NCBI GenBank assembly: GCA_028023455.1
Contig: JAQFVV010000012.1
Location: forward strand, 11,258,499-11,322,498
Length of the DNA: 64,000 nt
Direction of reading: 5' to 3'
From: Epiperipatus broadwayi
Lineage: Eukaryota > Onychophora > Udeonychophora > Euonychophora > Peripatidae
A program made the translations under genes and the position numbers. The notes beneath the pieces were generated by a model. The model was given only the letters and a program-made list of their open reading frames with translations. It searched no databases and was not told the origin of the DNA. Below are positions 1 to 11,709 of this stretch, piece after piece. The stretch's first letter is position 1; every line of letters starts with the position of its first letter.

Positions 1-470
1 AATTATTTATTAAGGAAATTATGAAATGATGGTAATTAGATTGTAATAGAATAATAGAAGATATGTTGAAAGAGTCTCTTAAGAGAAAAAAAGAAATTAA
101 TTGATAATTTAACGCCAGAAAAGAATGGCAAAATCTATCACAATGATGTGCAGAATTTCTCTTTTGAAAAATAACCAACTATGATGATTTTGACTATTGA
201 AAAAGCTTTATTGTCAATTGTTTTTATCTGCCAACCAAGCATAATGTTTTATATATAAAACTGTAATGTTTTAAATTCATTTGAAATTCTGAACTTTTAC
301 AATATTATTGAATTTTTATATTATATATAATTAATGATTCAGAATATATATAGCTAGGATTATGTCAAGATATTATAATCAAAAGTAATACTTTGGTTGT
401 ACAGGAGTTTGCTCCCAGATTCCACTATATATTCTCAGGCAAAGAATTAAAGCAACCACATTCATTCCCT
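1..470. other. AT-rich, no feature seen
   Basis: No open frame, repeat or RNA gene is supported here. The sequence is AT-rich and low-copy in appearance, and it leads into the possible coding remnant on the minus strand. Confidence 0.5.
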
Positions 471-830
471 CCACAAGTTGATCAAGTTCACATTGAAAAA
501 AGTATGGGAGCATTCTCTGTCAAATCATGCTACTGATGAAGAATGTCATATGTCTTGTGAGCAAGAATCATGCACCCCACAATAATCACACAAGTCCTGA
601 TGAAATACAGCCCACTACTGCAGCAAGCTTTTTCTTTTGAAGGAAGTTACCCAGGCCACAAGAATGAATTATCACCATAACTATTGTATAAGTCCCATTA
701 GCACCATTAATTTCTATCACATAAATATTTAGTTTCTCTCCTTGATTTAATTCTGTGGTAGAGCAGTAGATTCTGGAATTCACACCATGATTCTAATTCT
801 GTGCTTCTGTTGCTAAAAACTCCTAAGCAA
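470..830 (-). pseudogene. Worn membrane-protein-like coding remnant
   Basis: I do not recognise the family. On the minus strand a 65-codon open frame (783 to 586) reads as a soluble stretch with an N-G-T glycosylation sequon, then a short basic run (QKKK), then a hydrophobic run AAVVGCISSGL that meets a stop. Shifting frame by one base just there continues the hydrophobic run (VIIVGCMILAHK) and ends in a basic stop-transfer-like residue pair. Together this gives about 22 hydrophobic residues, the size of one transmembrane helix with an extracellular side before it. It could be a frameshifted pseudogene, an exon of a real type I membrane protein with an assembly error, or chance. No splice sites or neighbouring exons can be supported, and there are further stops on both sides. 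Confidence 0.25.
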
Positions 831-3483
831 CAGTTTGACCTTGAGTGGTTTGGCATAAAGATAAATTAATAGACTGGCATTCAAACTCCATGGATCATGA
901 CCGATTTCTGGCAGTTGATTTTATAAACTTAGAGCAATAAACTATTCAAAAATTATATTTAGATATATCAGAAACCTTATTAATTTTTTATTTTATATAA
1001 TGGAAAGTTAATTACATAATGATTAAATTGAGATATTGTATTGAAGCGGAATCTGAGACTCAGATTGCGCTTCACAGCCACCTCAAATCTTCCATTGCCA
1101 AACCTAGTTCGAACCCTACTCATGCGTATATATTCTTACTCACTAACAGTTTTTTTTTTATATTTAAAATAATCAATAACGTCGATATTTATGTAAGTAT
1201 CTGAACTTAAACATGTAAATAAAAATATATTACGTTTAATTAGAATATGTGCGTAGTGAGTACGTATAGGCAATAGGTCATGGAAGAATAATTGCTAGAA
1301 AAAAAATACTAATTCAAAATATTTCGGGAAATTCGATCTATCAGATTTTGTGTTTTAAATTATTTTGTTTTATCAAAGTCTACTTTTTTTTTAATTCCAA
1401 GAGGGAAGTCGCAATTAGTGATTGTTCAAATAATTAAAGGAGGGAAACTTAATCTTGATTTAAAAAAATGTTTTGATTAAACATTTCCCTAAAGTTAAAA
1501 GTAGAAGTTAAAATAATTGAGTTACTTTTTGTCACAAACATGTTTTGTCAAATCTATTTCGATGCACCTTATCTAATTGCGTCTTCCAAACAATACACAA
1601 AATTTTTGTTAAGTTAAAAGTGGAGATTTTCATTAGCTGGAAGAGATAAAAAAAAGACATTCTTTGAATACCTTGGCATAGAGATAAAACGAGCTATTTT
1701 TGACCGAAAAAGGTGATTAGAAAGTGAAGGAAAGGAGTGGCAGATAAAATCCACGTTAGTTTTTTGACCTGTAAAAACTTCAATGTACCGAGGCTAAGGA
1801 ACTTCCACCCTTCTTCTCCGTTCGGAGACGGTCTCTCCTGAGACCCATACTCAAGGAGCCCGATAAAGATGTACCTGATTTATGAACAATGAACTTAATA
1901 CCTGCCTGAACAGTCATGCCTTTTAAACTAGATCTAGTCACCTAAGGAAATTCAAACACCACCAAAGAAACCGCCCGAGATTATACCAAGGTAATCATTT
2001 CGAGTTGCTGCCAAATCTCATATCAAGTAACTCCCCTCTTCTCTAAATATAGTGTTTAATAAGTAATTCTTGTAAATACTTTGTAAACTTTTACCTTATG
2101 ATTTAAATATATTTCAATCTCTTTATATAACTCTCCATTAATCTTTCCAACCATTAAACCCTATTTAAATAATTATTATTTCTTAATTTCGTTTCTATGC
2201 GGCAATATTTTCTTAATTTCCATGATTACTTTATATGTTGAATAATATGTCAATGGCTATCCCAAATTCGCAAGCTTTCGTTGGGGGGGAAAATGATTTG
2301 TTTTAGTAAAATAAGTTTGTTATTATATAGCAATAAATGCTTGCCAGTTTGGGAGAGAAAAATAAAAGAGAGTCAAATAATTCTTCTCGTATTCTATTAC
2401 TTAAAAACAGAAGACAAATTTTTCTTTCTTAGAAATGTTTTTTTATTATTATTGAGTAAGAATAGTGCAAATGTATCAAATCTTTGACGTATTGATATGA
2501 ATTAGTTAATATTTCCTTTAAATATTTATCCCCCGTCTTCGTCTTACATATATATAAAATAATGTATTTTCAAAAGCGCTTCAAAAAAAACAAGTATTTC
2601 TACCATTTATACGTTGTGGGAAGTTATAGATATCTGTCATTTAAAAGTAATTAACAGGGAGGGGATTCTATCATTCTTTAATCTATAATATCAGCGTTAA
2701 TTTCAATTATTGCATGGCCATTTGAGTAATTTAAATCATACCAGTACGAAGAGTTATTAATTCAGATAGGTAATAAATTTCCATTTCTTAGTATTAAAAC
2801 TTGTATATTATATCAATTTAAGCGTTGCATGTATACGGGCCTTCTATAGATTCTCATATCTATCTTTTTGTGCTTCATTCCATGGGGTCTCGGTAAGACC
2901 CGAACCCCAGATCTTACTCTCCACGTCCAAGAACAGGGTCGGTAATCCCTTTTGATTTCTTCGGCACTAGATATATGATTGCATGGGGACTGCTCCGGAA
3001 GAAACATTCTGGCTCATGGCAACTTCATAAAGTGCATTCTTCATCTTATGACTCGACTCTGCCTAAAGTTTGCAGTTAAGTCAGTCATCTTTCTTCGTTC
3101 ACATAATTTGAAGCACGTTCTTCGATCCTAAAATGGATTTCAACAAATCGCCGTAATATACGCACCGCTCCTCCATTTTCCTTCTAGTTAAACCCTATCT
3201 ATGCTCTTAAATCATACTGTTATGATTTTGCTAAATGGTTAGTCACAAATTGTATATTTTCTATTAATATTCAAAGGTGAGCCATTTTGCGACACCATTC
3301 TCATGTCCCACACACGTATTTGTTTCGCAAATGCAGACATTGAGTTACTTGTCAAATGTCATTACCATAAAATCAATAATCGTAAAGTGCTATCTTTTAC
3401 TAAATGTCATACTTAATAACTGGAAACAGCCCTATTCTTATGCTATCAAAAATCATGTTTATTTCTCGTATTAACTATTGACA
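831..3483. other. Low-copy DNA with three GC-richer patches
   Basis: No gene recognised. Compared with the DNA after 4.1 kb this stretch has clearly more CpG. GC-richer patches lie at about 1750-2040 (with a small hairpin CCGTTCGGAGACGG near 1820) and 2850-3010, where the minus strand has a B-box-like GGGTTCGGGTC about 25 bases downstream of GGACGTGGAGAG. The second patch could be an old tRNA-derived SINE, but no A box is convincing. Short open frames here show no protein family that I can name. Confidence 0.35.
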
Positions 3484-3502
3484 AGATCGGAAGAGCACAC
3501 GT
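3484..3502 (+). other. Illumina adapter match (probable artefact)
   Basis: Nineteen consecutive bases, starting AGATCGGAAGAGC, are identical to the start of the Illumina TruSeq Read 1 adapter. The match ends after ACACGT and the following bases (AATAAAC) are not adapter. A match this long is not expected by chance in 64 kb of AT-rich DNA, so this is most likely a sequencing adapter remnant built into the assembly or left from gap filling. Confidence 0.85.
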
Positions 3503-4600
3503 AATAAACAAAACTATTAGTTATTTACCATTGCAGCGTAACTTAAATAAGTACGCTTGATTTGTATTACTGTGAGAGGGTTTAATGGAAAGAAAGCGTG
3601 AAATTTATAGTTGACAGATAACGCCATTACTCTGTTATATTTATATTAAGCTAATTTAATAAATCTTTCATACATTTAAAATATCAGAGTCATTGTTTCA
3701 TTTATTGAATAATAATAATGTGTTATGTTATATAGCAAGGTTTAAGGTACTAGATGATAAAATTCCGCTAATCATAATAATATATCTATAAATAAGTCAC
3801 TTCCAGTTAGAGTCTTTTTATGTTTCCGCTTTGTGAGAGCCGGCTGGGAAAGATGGGATTGGTTCGTGTATCATCAGCAGCGTTGCTCATAAGTTGCCAG
3901 AGCTGGGAAATGGGTAAATAGGGCAGAGTTCATGAGTGTGCCTGACCTAGGTATCTCGCACATGGTTGGACTCGAGGTGCTTTTGCCTAGATGCTAGCTC
4001 GTGTTGAATGAACAGACGAAACTGACCGGTACAGTATATCTGGTCGAAATTTAGAACGTTGTATGGGATAACTTTAAAAAAATAGTTTAATTTTTAAATA
4101 ATTACATATGATTTCATAATTGATTGTACATATTTGCATGTGGTATTAATATTAATTCCACTCTGAAATTTCAATGCATTTACACATTTAGGTTATTTAT
4201 AGTAAAAAACCAAAAATCAGACATCTCTATTCTTTAATTTGTTAAATATAATGTGATGAATTGTTTAATTATTTCATAGCTAGCTGAAACATGATATTTT
4301 CTGCTCTACTTTCATATAATTTTAAATAATGTAATCCTTTGATTATAAATTCCCTTTCTTTTTATTTGACAAATAATTAATAATTTAAATAAAACATCTA
4401 TTATTATATTTTTAAATAAAGACAATAATAACAATATTTGTCAAACTAATAAATATCACTTACTCAGATTACAATGTTAAATCTTTATAATGTGGTCTTA
4501 TTTGATAATTAAAACTCCAATTACTAGAGTAGTAAAAGTTTTGAAAAAAAAAATCAATGAAAATTTATTTTATTGAACTTTTTATTTTTAAAATGTTTGA
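3503..4600. other. Low-copy DNA, GC-richer patch 3830-4040
   Basis: No gene recognised. A patch with many CpG lies at about 3830-4040. After about 4050 the sequence changes to CpG-poor, more AT-rich DNA that continues for tens of kilobases. Confidence 0.4.
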
Positions 4601-4619
4601 CAATTATGTTTAGAAAGAT

Positions 4620-6300
4620 TTTTACCAAATGAAGAGAAAATTTACTCTAGTATACTTATATATCAAAAAGTTTTTTGTTTGTTTTGTTACTTTAGAACTC
4701 AACAAATATTGCACCAATCTTGATGAATCTTGCACAATTTTCTTTTTGTGTGAATTTTTATTTTATTTTTTATTTTGTTCTAAAATCTTTGATAATTTGC
4801 AATCTAAAAATGCATGAGAATAGCAACAAAATATACACATAACTGTATTAGAGATAAACTTTATTATATAAAATTAGCAAAAAATATGCCTAGTGTACTT
4901 TAGACTACGTAATCATATTAGTCTTAATCATGACATTGACAATTTGTGTTACATTTTCCGAGATGTAGCTCATTAAATACGTGAAGTTACAACCATTTTG
5001 CAATATCATAAAATGTTAAGAAAGAGGACAGACTGATTAATGTTATAGTCTGCAACCACCTTTAACTTCTTACTTGCAAATAGAGCTTGGAAAAATATAA
5101 TCATGTTAAAATGTTATAGTAAAATAAATTTTTTGTGACACTGCTGTTCATAACTCCTATTATCATTTGTAATATAAAAAATGTGATGAAATCATAATCA
5201 TTTGCAAGGAAATATGTAAATACATAAACTGGTGGGGGGGGGGGATGACAATGGCAGCACTGCTATTTACGATCAGTTAGATTACTAAAATTTTACTTGA
5301 CTTTTAAGATTACATTTTAAATACATTTCTCATGTGATAAACTAAGTTTTAAGATGGCTTAGAAATTTTAATTATTCAGGTATGGTACAAATGAAATTTA
5401 ATTAATACATTTATTTCCAGAAAAACAGAACTAGAGGTAAAACTATTTATTGTGTAAATATATTTTACATTAATTAAATTTTGTTTGGATCATATATTTA
5501 ATTTCTCATTTGCAAGTGGAGCATGAAAAAAATACTACTTATGTTCAAATTTCATAGCAAAAAGTTGTATTTTTTGTGATAGAGCTGTTGATAATTCATG
5601 TATTATTATTTGCAATATAAAAATGCATCAAAATTCTAATCACTTGCAGGAAAATATTATGTAAATATATAAGTTGTGGGAACAGCATTGTCATTTACGA
5701 TGTTAGACTACTGAATTTGATCAACTTTTAGGATTTCATTTTAAATAATTTAATTAAATGATCTATTTAATAAAAAAATTTGAAATTTAAACTATTCAAA
5801 TTAAAAGCATTTTAATTGACATACAATATTGTTTATAAAAATGCATTGTCCTTTTTAACTATTGATGATAATTTATATATTATTTCATATAAATATGACT
5901 TAAAATATATTTTAATTATCAACTACAATATATTTTTTTAAGATTTGCAGTTATCATCCAGAATAAATACTGCAGCTCTAAAACAAAGAATTCAGGAATA
6001 TTATACCTTTATTATTTATTTTTGATCTATTATATCTATTATAATATATAAAAATTTGAAAGTTTGTTACTGAAGATATGGCACCAATCTTGATAAATCT
6101 TGCATGATTTTTTATTTATTTATGAAAATTGCTTTAAAATATTTGGTAATTTTCTACTAGCTACGAACTTAAGTATTGCACCAATCTTGATGAGTCTTAG
6201 ATGATTTTATTTATTTTTTGGATAAGCCATGGAAACAGCTACATATTACATTATATTCTTTTATTCTACTAATGCAAGCAAAGCTATGGATGCAGCTAGT
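4620..6300. repeat. Cluster of diverged direct repeats
   Basis: Two direct copies of roughly 250 bp lie at about 5068-5345 and 5503-5750. They share, in order, a start like TTGCAAgtgGAGC, a block around TTTTTTGTGA, a block around ATTTGCAAGGAAA and an end around CATTTACGATgTTAGA. A second motif, GCACCAATCTTGATGAATCTT, occurs with small changes near 4712, 6080 and 6179, each time followed by a T-rich tract. The copies are well diverged, so this is an old repeat family. No coding capacity is seen. Confidence 0.5.
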
Positions 6301-6858
6301 ATATGTATTATATGAAAATTCTCACCTTCAATTTTAAAGTTCGGTCATTACTAATTTTCACTTAAGCAATCTTAAGCAATTTTTTTCTGAATTTGTGCCA
6401 TATTTATGTTTATTAAATAGTTGCTTTGTGGTTTATAATAATATTAACCACTTTCTTTCAAATTAAAAAACAATACTGACTGATTTATCTAAAGACCCTC
6501 TCTTCAGTTTTTATTAGACATTCATAGTATGTTTGACTATCAAGCAGGTATTATATTGATAATTATATTAAACTTTGTAAGATTCTGTCTCTTGAAATTA
6601 ATTGCTTCCACAGTAAAGATTTTAAAACTACCATCAATTTCAGTGAGAAATTATTATCTTAAGTTTTTGCTCAAACATTTAACAATGACCGATGGGTTTC
6701 TTTAAGATCAGACTATTTTTCTGTTAAAAAAAATTTAAATGGTTGATCTTTCAATACAAAAGAAGTTAGCTCTCTCCTCAGTTATATATAAAGCTGGTAT
6801 TGTCTCTACCAAACAACTAACAAAAATAGCTTTTGCTTTTCTTTTTTCATGGATGTAA

Positions 6859-7156
6859 CTATCTTCAATTGAGTTTTGTAACATCAACAATAATCAAAAG
6901 ATAGAATGATATCACTCTATCTCTTAGCTTTGTTGTTATGTAAGTTTAGTTTTTTGATATAGTTTTAATCTATAGGGTGTAGACCAAATTCACCCTGTAG
7001 TTTAAAATTATGTCAAAAAAACTAAGCTACCAAATTCACCCTGTAGTTTAAAATTATGTCAAAAAAACTAAGCTTAAATAACTAGAGCTAAAAGATAGAT
7101 TGGTATCATTCTATCTGTTTGTAGTTGGTGAAATTACGTAACTCAGTAAGATATAG
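6859..7156. mobile_element. Foldback (inverted-repeat) element
   Basis: The two ends are inverted copies of each other. The clearest arm is AGATAGAATGATATC at 6899, repeated as its complement ending at 7116, with weaker similarity out to about 6859 and 7156. Inside, a unit of about 46 bp beginning ACCAAATTCACCCTGTAG is present twice in tandem (6983-7074). No open frame and no certain target duplication are seen, so this is a non-autonomous foldback or MITE-like element. Confidence 0.6.
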
Positions 7157-10100
7157 TCCATTTCAATTTCATATACTTAAAAGTTAGAATAAATTAATAA
7201 TGTAATGGGCATAAAATATAAGAAAATAAAAATATAGATAGACTATTGTTAATCTGAATTGCCTGAATTCAAACATCTCTATTTTTCGAACATTTTAAAG
7301 TCAGTCAATGTGGTATTTCACAGATATTTACACAAACATCAATTATCATAGCATGTATATCAATAGTTAAAAAAGTCAGATAAAAATGTATTTACTCATA
7401 TGTAAAGTGAATATTTGTAATATATACTTAATTTTAAATATGTATAATGTACTAAAAAAAAACACTTAATATCTATGAGTTCTATGCTAATTTTTCCTTT
7501 TTAAAACAAAACATTAAAAAATATAGTGACAGCTTCTAATGATGACGTTATTTTGAAAATATATATAATTAACAATTATAGCATCCATATCATACATTTC
7601 ATGAAATTTATTTTATCTGCGAACTTTGTATGAATATGTATTTATTTTCAATTCTATATGACAGGCAAAATGAAAACATTTGTGATGCTACATTAAATTA
7701 AGTTTATTTTCAAAAATAAAAACATGAAAAAAAAGACAACCATTTTAATGTCAAACTATGATTGCATCAGCCAATTGATGTAACAACAAATAAATCATTA
7801 TCATCCATATGACACGTTTTTATAAAGAAATTTAATTTTTTAACTTTAAGCTATACAAATAACAGCTTGCAATTCTGTATGATAGCCAAAATCTAATTGT
7901 GCAAAGATCTCATTCAAAATACTGTACATCCATATGATGTCTTATATTTATTATGTTTTTGTCATTTTCATGTTACTGTGCTGAAATATTTTCAATCACT
8001 CCACCAAAACTATTTTCTTCTACTTTTCACATTTAATTAAAATACTTATACATTTAATTTTCTAATAACTTCATTGGACCTAACATCCAGTATTTAAACC
8101 AGATCTCTATAATAATTTTTTTGTGATTTGATTTTAATTAATTGTGATATATTAAATGCAAAAGATAAATAAAACTTCTGCTTTACAACTCCTTTCTATA
8201 TGAAAATCATTAAATATAATAAACATTTTCTAAAACATATACAAATTTCTTAATAAATATTACTTTTTTCATATTTGTATTTTTTTTTTTTTTAAAAAAA
8301 AAGTCCAACAAAATAACCCAATTTATTAATTCTAAAATTTTAATATTAATCCTTGATTCTGATGGAACCATAAAATGTTGAAAGAAAATTTGATGTCATT
8401 CTTTCAGAGTTTATTCCCTTAATCATAAAATTGTTGTGCTTTGTGATTTTTTTCTTTCAAGTTTTTAGTTTCTTATTTCATTATTTTACAATTTCCTGTA
8501 CTCTTACTGTTTGACTATTTGCAGTTAACATAGGCGAATTATTATTTTTTTGTCATATAAATCAATGTCTCTGATCTTTTTATATTTTATAAAAACATCA
8601 TTTTCCCAACTATATAAGTTGTGGATTACCAGCTTATATGTAATATTTCAATTGTGCTGTAATATTTATGAAATATCACAACTATGATTCTTTATACATA
8701 CTTAATTTTATTCCATAGTTGACGAATAGGGTACTGCAATTGAAATCCATCTCAAAAAGCTAACATTTTTAATGACAACCAAATTATACCAAACAAAATA
8801 TATGAATTTTTAGTTACTCCCTGGATATTTATAGTAAGTTTGGATAATCAATGAAAACGTGATGACATTCAAATTTCTATACTAATTTCTGGCTATTGAC
8901 TTACATCACATTCCTCATTGGATGAATGCTAGTAGAATAATATAGGAATTTATATGTGGCATTACTCAAACTGATAATAGATGGGTTAGGTGAATAAAGT
9001 GAATTGCTGATCCTAATCAGTCAACATTAATTCTAGATACACTGTAACATTAAGGACCTACATTATTATTTACATGGCCTTTTGTATATGATTTACTTGA
9101 AAAATACTATTTTATCAATTGCACTTTCTTTGTTGGAACAAATTAATAACATTCGTTTATACTAAAAACTTCAAAGACTCAAATGCATTATTTTTCAACT
9201 TTCATACACAGTCTTTTATTTTAATACATTGCACACAGTACTCAATGTCGAAATATTATATTCTCCACATATAGTTATAAATTCTTTAAACCTATGTTTT
9301 TGTTTATAAATATTCATTCTGTGCCTCCATTTTGTATTCAATTTTTTTTGCTCACTAATTGAAAAAAAATCTTAATTGCCATAATGATGAATTAAAACAG
9401 AAATCTGAAAGTGAATTAAATAAAATGATTCTAATAAAAATTATAAATATTTCTAACCACAGAAAAATTTCAAAATTTAACAATTTCATTCAGAACTGAA
9501 ACAATAACACAAAGTTGTGTAAGCAGATATGTTTATTAACTTATGTTCAGAAGAACATATTATTATGCATTCTTTATTCTTTTTACAATCTATTCATCTT
9601 GTCTCACAAAGTAATATATCTAATTTATTCCTTTTCCTCTCAGACAAAAACTTACTGTCTAAATCCTCTGAAATCTTTTAAGCTTCCAAAAAAATTTAAA
9701 TGTAAATAAAACTATGAATATCAAATGTTTACATAAACACATACAAAAAAAAAAAGCATTGCAAAAATGTCTCAATAAACAAACAAAATGAAATAAAAGT
9801 GTGCGAGTATGTGCATCTTTGTGGTATACTACATTTTAATAATATGAAAAGCTCATTAAGGATTACAAATGTGACTCTAAAAGTGAGATTATGGAGAAAA
9901 AATGGTTTAAAAATAGCATATAAAATACCATAGATGATCATCAAGTATTATACATTATAATTCCTTAATTTGCCTTGTGGAAAAAAATTCATATTTGAAG
10001 TGTATGTATATATATATATTATAGCCTTTAACATCTTTAAATGATTTCTAGTGCCATTGAACTATCTATCCCTATCATCAATTTCTCCTCCATATGTCAA

Positions 10101-11003
10101 TTAATACTGAGAAAGTATCAATGCCTCATTGATATTTCATTATCTGTCGCTTATCTTGATGATCTATTCCAAAATAAAAATAATATTTAAATCTTTACTC
10201 TGACAGTTTTACATAAACATTCCAATAACTGTATATGTCTATATTTTTGCTAACAATAGATAACTAAGAACCTTCTATCTGAAAAAAAAAAAATTCAAAC
10301 AGATTTGTTTTCTATAAGGCTGGTTAATGTACTAGTTTCTACATCAAAGGCCCTTCATACATAGGTTGTGCATCTTAATGATATAAAAAAACTCATTAAA
10401 GTTTGTGATGGCAAAGCAAATTAATACTGATAATGATCATTTATCTAGCATCATAATACTTTGATACTTCATCTGCCTTTGTCAAAGAATATAATATATA
10501 TATATTTATAATATTTCAACATGATAATGACTATAGCTAAAAATTAGTAATGAAATTTAGTATTTTATTTAGTGAGAGATAGTTTTTTAATTTACTATAA
10601 TATTCATAAATGTTAACTATCAGAAGTACTTTCCAGAGATTCAATAATGGGAAAAATTGGGGGGAGGGGGCAATGCTCAAATACATATCCATTATATTTA
10701 TTACTTAAATACAATCATGATAAAATAATTTAAAATTCTATTAATTCAGTTCTGAATCATCTAAGTAAAATATAAAAAGTAAATGTATTTTAAATTCTCA
10801 TCTGATAAATTTTAACAAAAAATATTAATATAATAAACTGATAATATATTTTAAGTTATCTGCCAAAAGGCAGATTCAGGTAATAAAAAAAATAAAATAA
10901 AAATGTAAATTTTTTTTATATAGATATCAGTATTTTTTCATTTCTAAAATAAATTTACAAAATAATAACAAAAATTAAATTTACAAATATAAATTCTTCA
11001 ATG
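7157..11003. other. AT-rich, CpG-poor stretch, no gene seen
   Basis: Only homopolymer runs, short TA repeats (near 10005 and 10495) and weak internal similarity (around 7600 versus 7810, both with TCTGTATGATAG-like blocks) are visible. The short open frames have the low-complexity composition expected from AT-rich DNA. Confidence 0.5.
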
Positions 11004-11143
11004 CTATATATATGTATTTTTATATTGGACTATTTCCATCATCTAATATGTGTGTTGAATGTCTTTACAAAAGTTTAATTTTTAGTTAAATATTCCAAAT
11101 GCATTCATCTGTTAGTAATATCACAGCAAACAGGTTAGTATAT

Positions 11144-11188
11144 ACACAACGTTTCGAGAGGTATTTTTCTCCCCTCTTCTTCAGGTGT
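11144..11188 (-). ncRNA. Hammerhead-like ribozyme motif, left arm
   Basis: Identical to the motif at 11373-11417 but on the opposite strand. Helix I ACAC/GUGU, core CUGAAGA (position 7 is free in hammerheads), one extra A, helix II GAGGGG/CCUCUC, then GAAA followed by CGUU. Activity is not shown. Confidence 0.55.
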
Positions 11189-11372
11189 TGCTGGCCTGAC
11201 CAGTGACAGTACTAGCATGGGATTTGAACCTGGGCCCTTAGAATCTTGATAATTGAATTTTAAGGTAACGCTCTAACCAACTGAGCAGAGCATTACCTTA
11301 AAATTCAATTATCAAGATTCTAAGAGCCCAGGTTCGAATCCCATGCTAGTACTGTCACTGGTCAGGCCAGCA

Positions 11373-11417
11373 ACACCTGAAGAAGAGGGGAGAAAAATAC
11401 CTCTCGAAACGTTGTGT
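11373..11417 (+). ncRNA. Hammerhead-like ribozyme motif, right arm
   Basis: Helix I is ACAC (11373-11376) with GUGU (11414-11417). The core CUGAAGA (11377-11383) fits the consensus CUGANGA. Helix II is GAGGGG (11385-11390) with CCUCUC (11100 bases on from the window's first 300, at 11400-11405), loop of nine. GAAA is 11406-11409. Helix III would form between two molecules through self-complementary ACGU, with cleavage after the U of GUU at 11413. Odd points: one extra A between core and helix II, and GUU is a permitted but weaker cleavage triplet than GUC. Confidence 0.55.
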
Positions 11418-11709
11418 ATATACTAACCTGTTTGCTGTGATATTACTAACAGTTAGTGCATATACTAACCTGTTTGCTATGATATTACTAACATTTGTTT
11501 GCTGTGATATTACTAATAATTGGTGCATATACTAACGTGTTTGCTGTGATATTACTAACAGTTGAATGCATTTGGAATATTTAACTAAAAATTAAACTTT
11601 TCTAAAGACATTCAACACACATATTAGATGATGGAAATAGTCCAATATAAAAATACAGCTAGAACACCATCATCACAAACCTTCAGAAAAACACAATATA
11701 TATATATGT

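Larger units (their letters stand above)
11005..11709. mobile_element. Palindromic tRNA-like/hammerhead element
   Basis: A long palindrome: left arm 11014-11274, right arm 11287-11656, separated by a 12-base loop. The right arm is about 110 bp longer because it holds extra tandem copies of a unit ending in TTGCTGTGATATTACTAAC (about 11417-11570). Reading outward from the centre, each arm carries a tRNA-like region with a B box (GGTTCGAATCC in the right arm) and then a hammerhead-like motif. The A-box sequence GCTCAGTTGGTTAGAGC lies on the minus strand at the centre. Flanks: an 11-bp duplication TATATATATGT at 11005-11015 and 11699-11709, low in complexity, with about 42 non-repeated bases (11657-11698) on the right side only. 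A tRNA-type promoter next to a hammerhead recalls the Smalpha repeats of schistosomes. No protein is encoded. Confidence 0.75.

Noticed and set aside
520-610. CTGATGA at 534 and 597 as hammerhead cores
   Set aside because: No pairing partner for helix I or II and no properly placed GAAA.
2813-3007. 64-codon minus-strand frame as a gene
   Set aside because: It lies in a GC-richer patch with a possible pol III B box. Composition alone explains the open frame and no family is recognised.
7157-11000. CRISPR array, prokaryotic operon or phage features
   Set aside because: The whole window has animal mobile elements and no long bacterial-type open frames. No regularly spaced repeats occur.
11269-11345. 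A functional tRNA gene at the centre of the palindrome
   Set aside because: A-box and B-box sequences are good, but the region between them is too long and does not form an anticodon arm, and no acceptor stem closes it.
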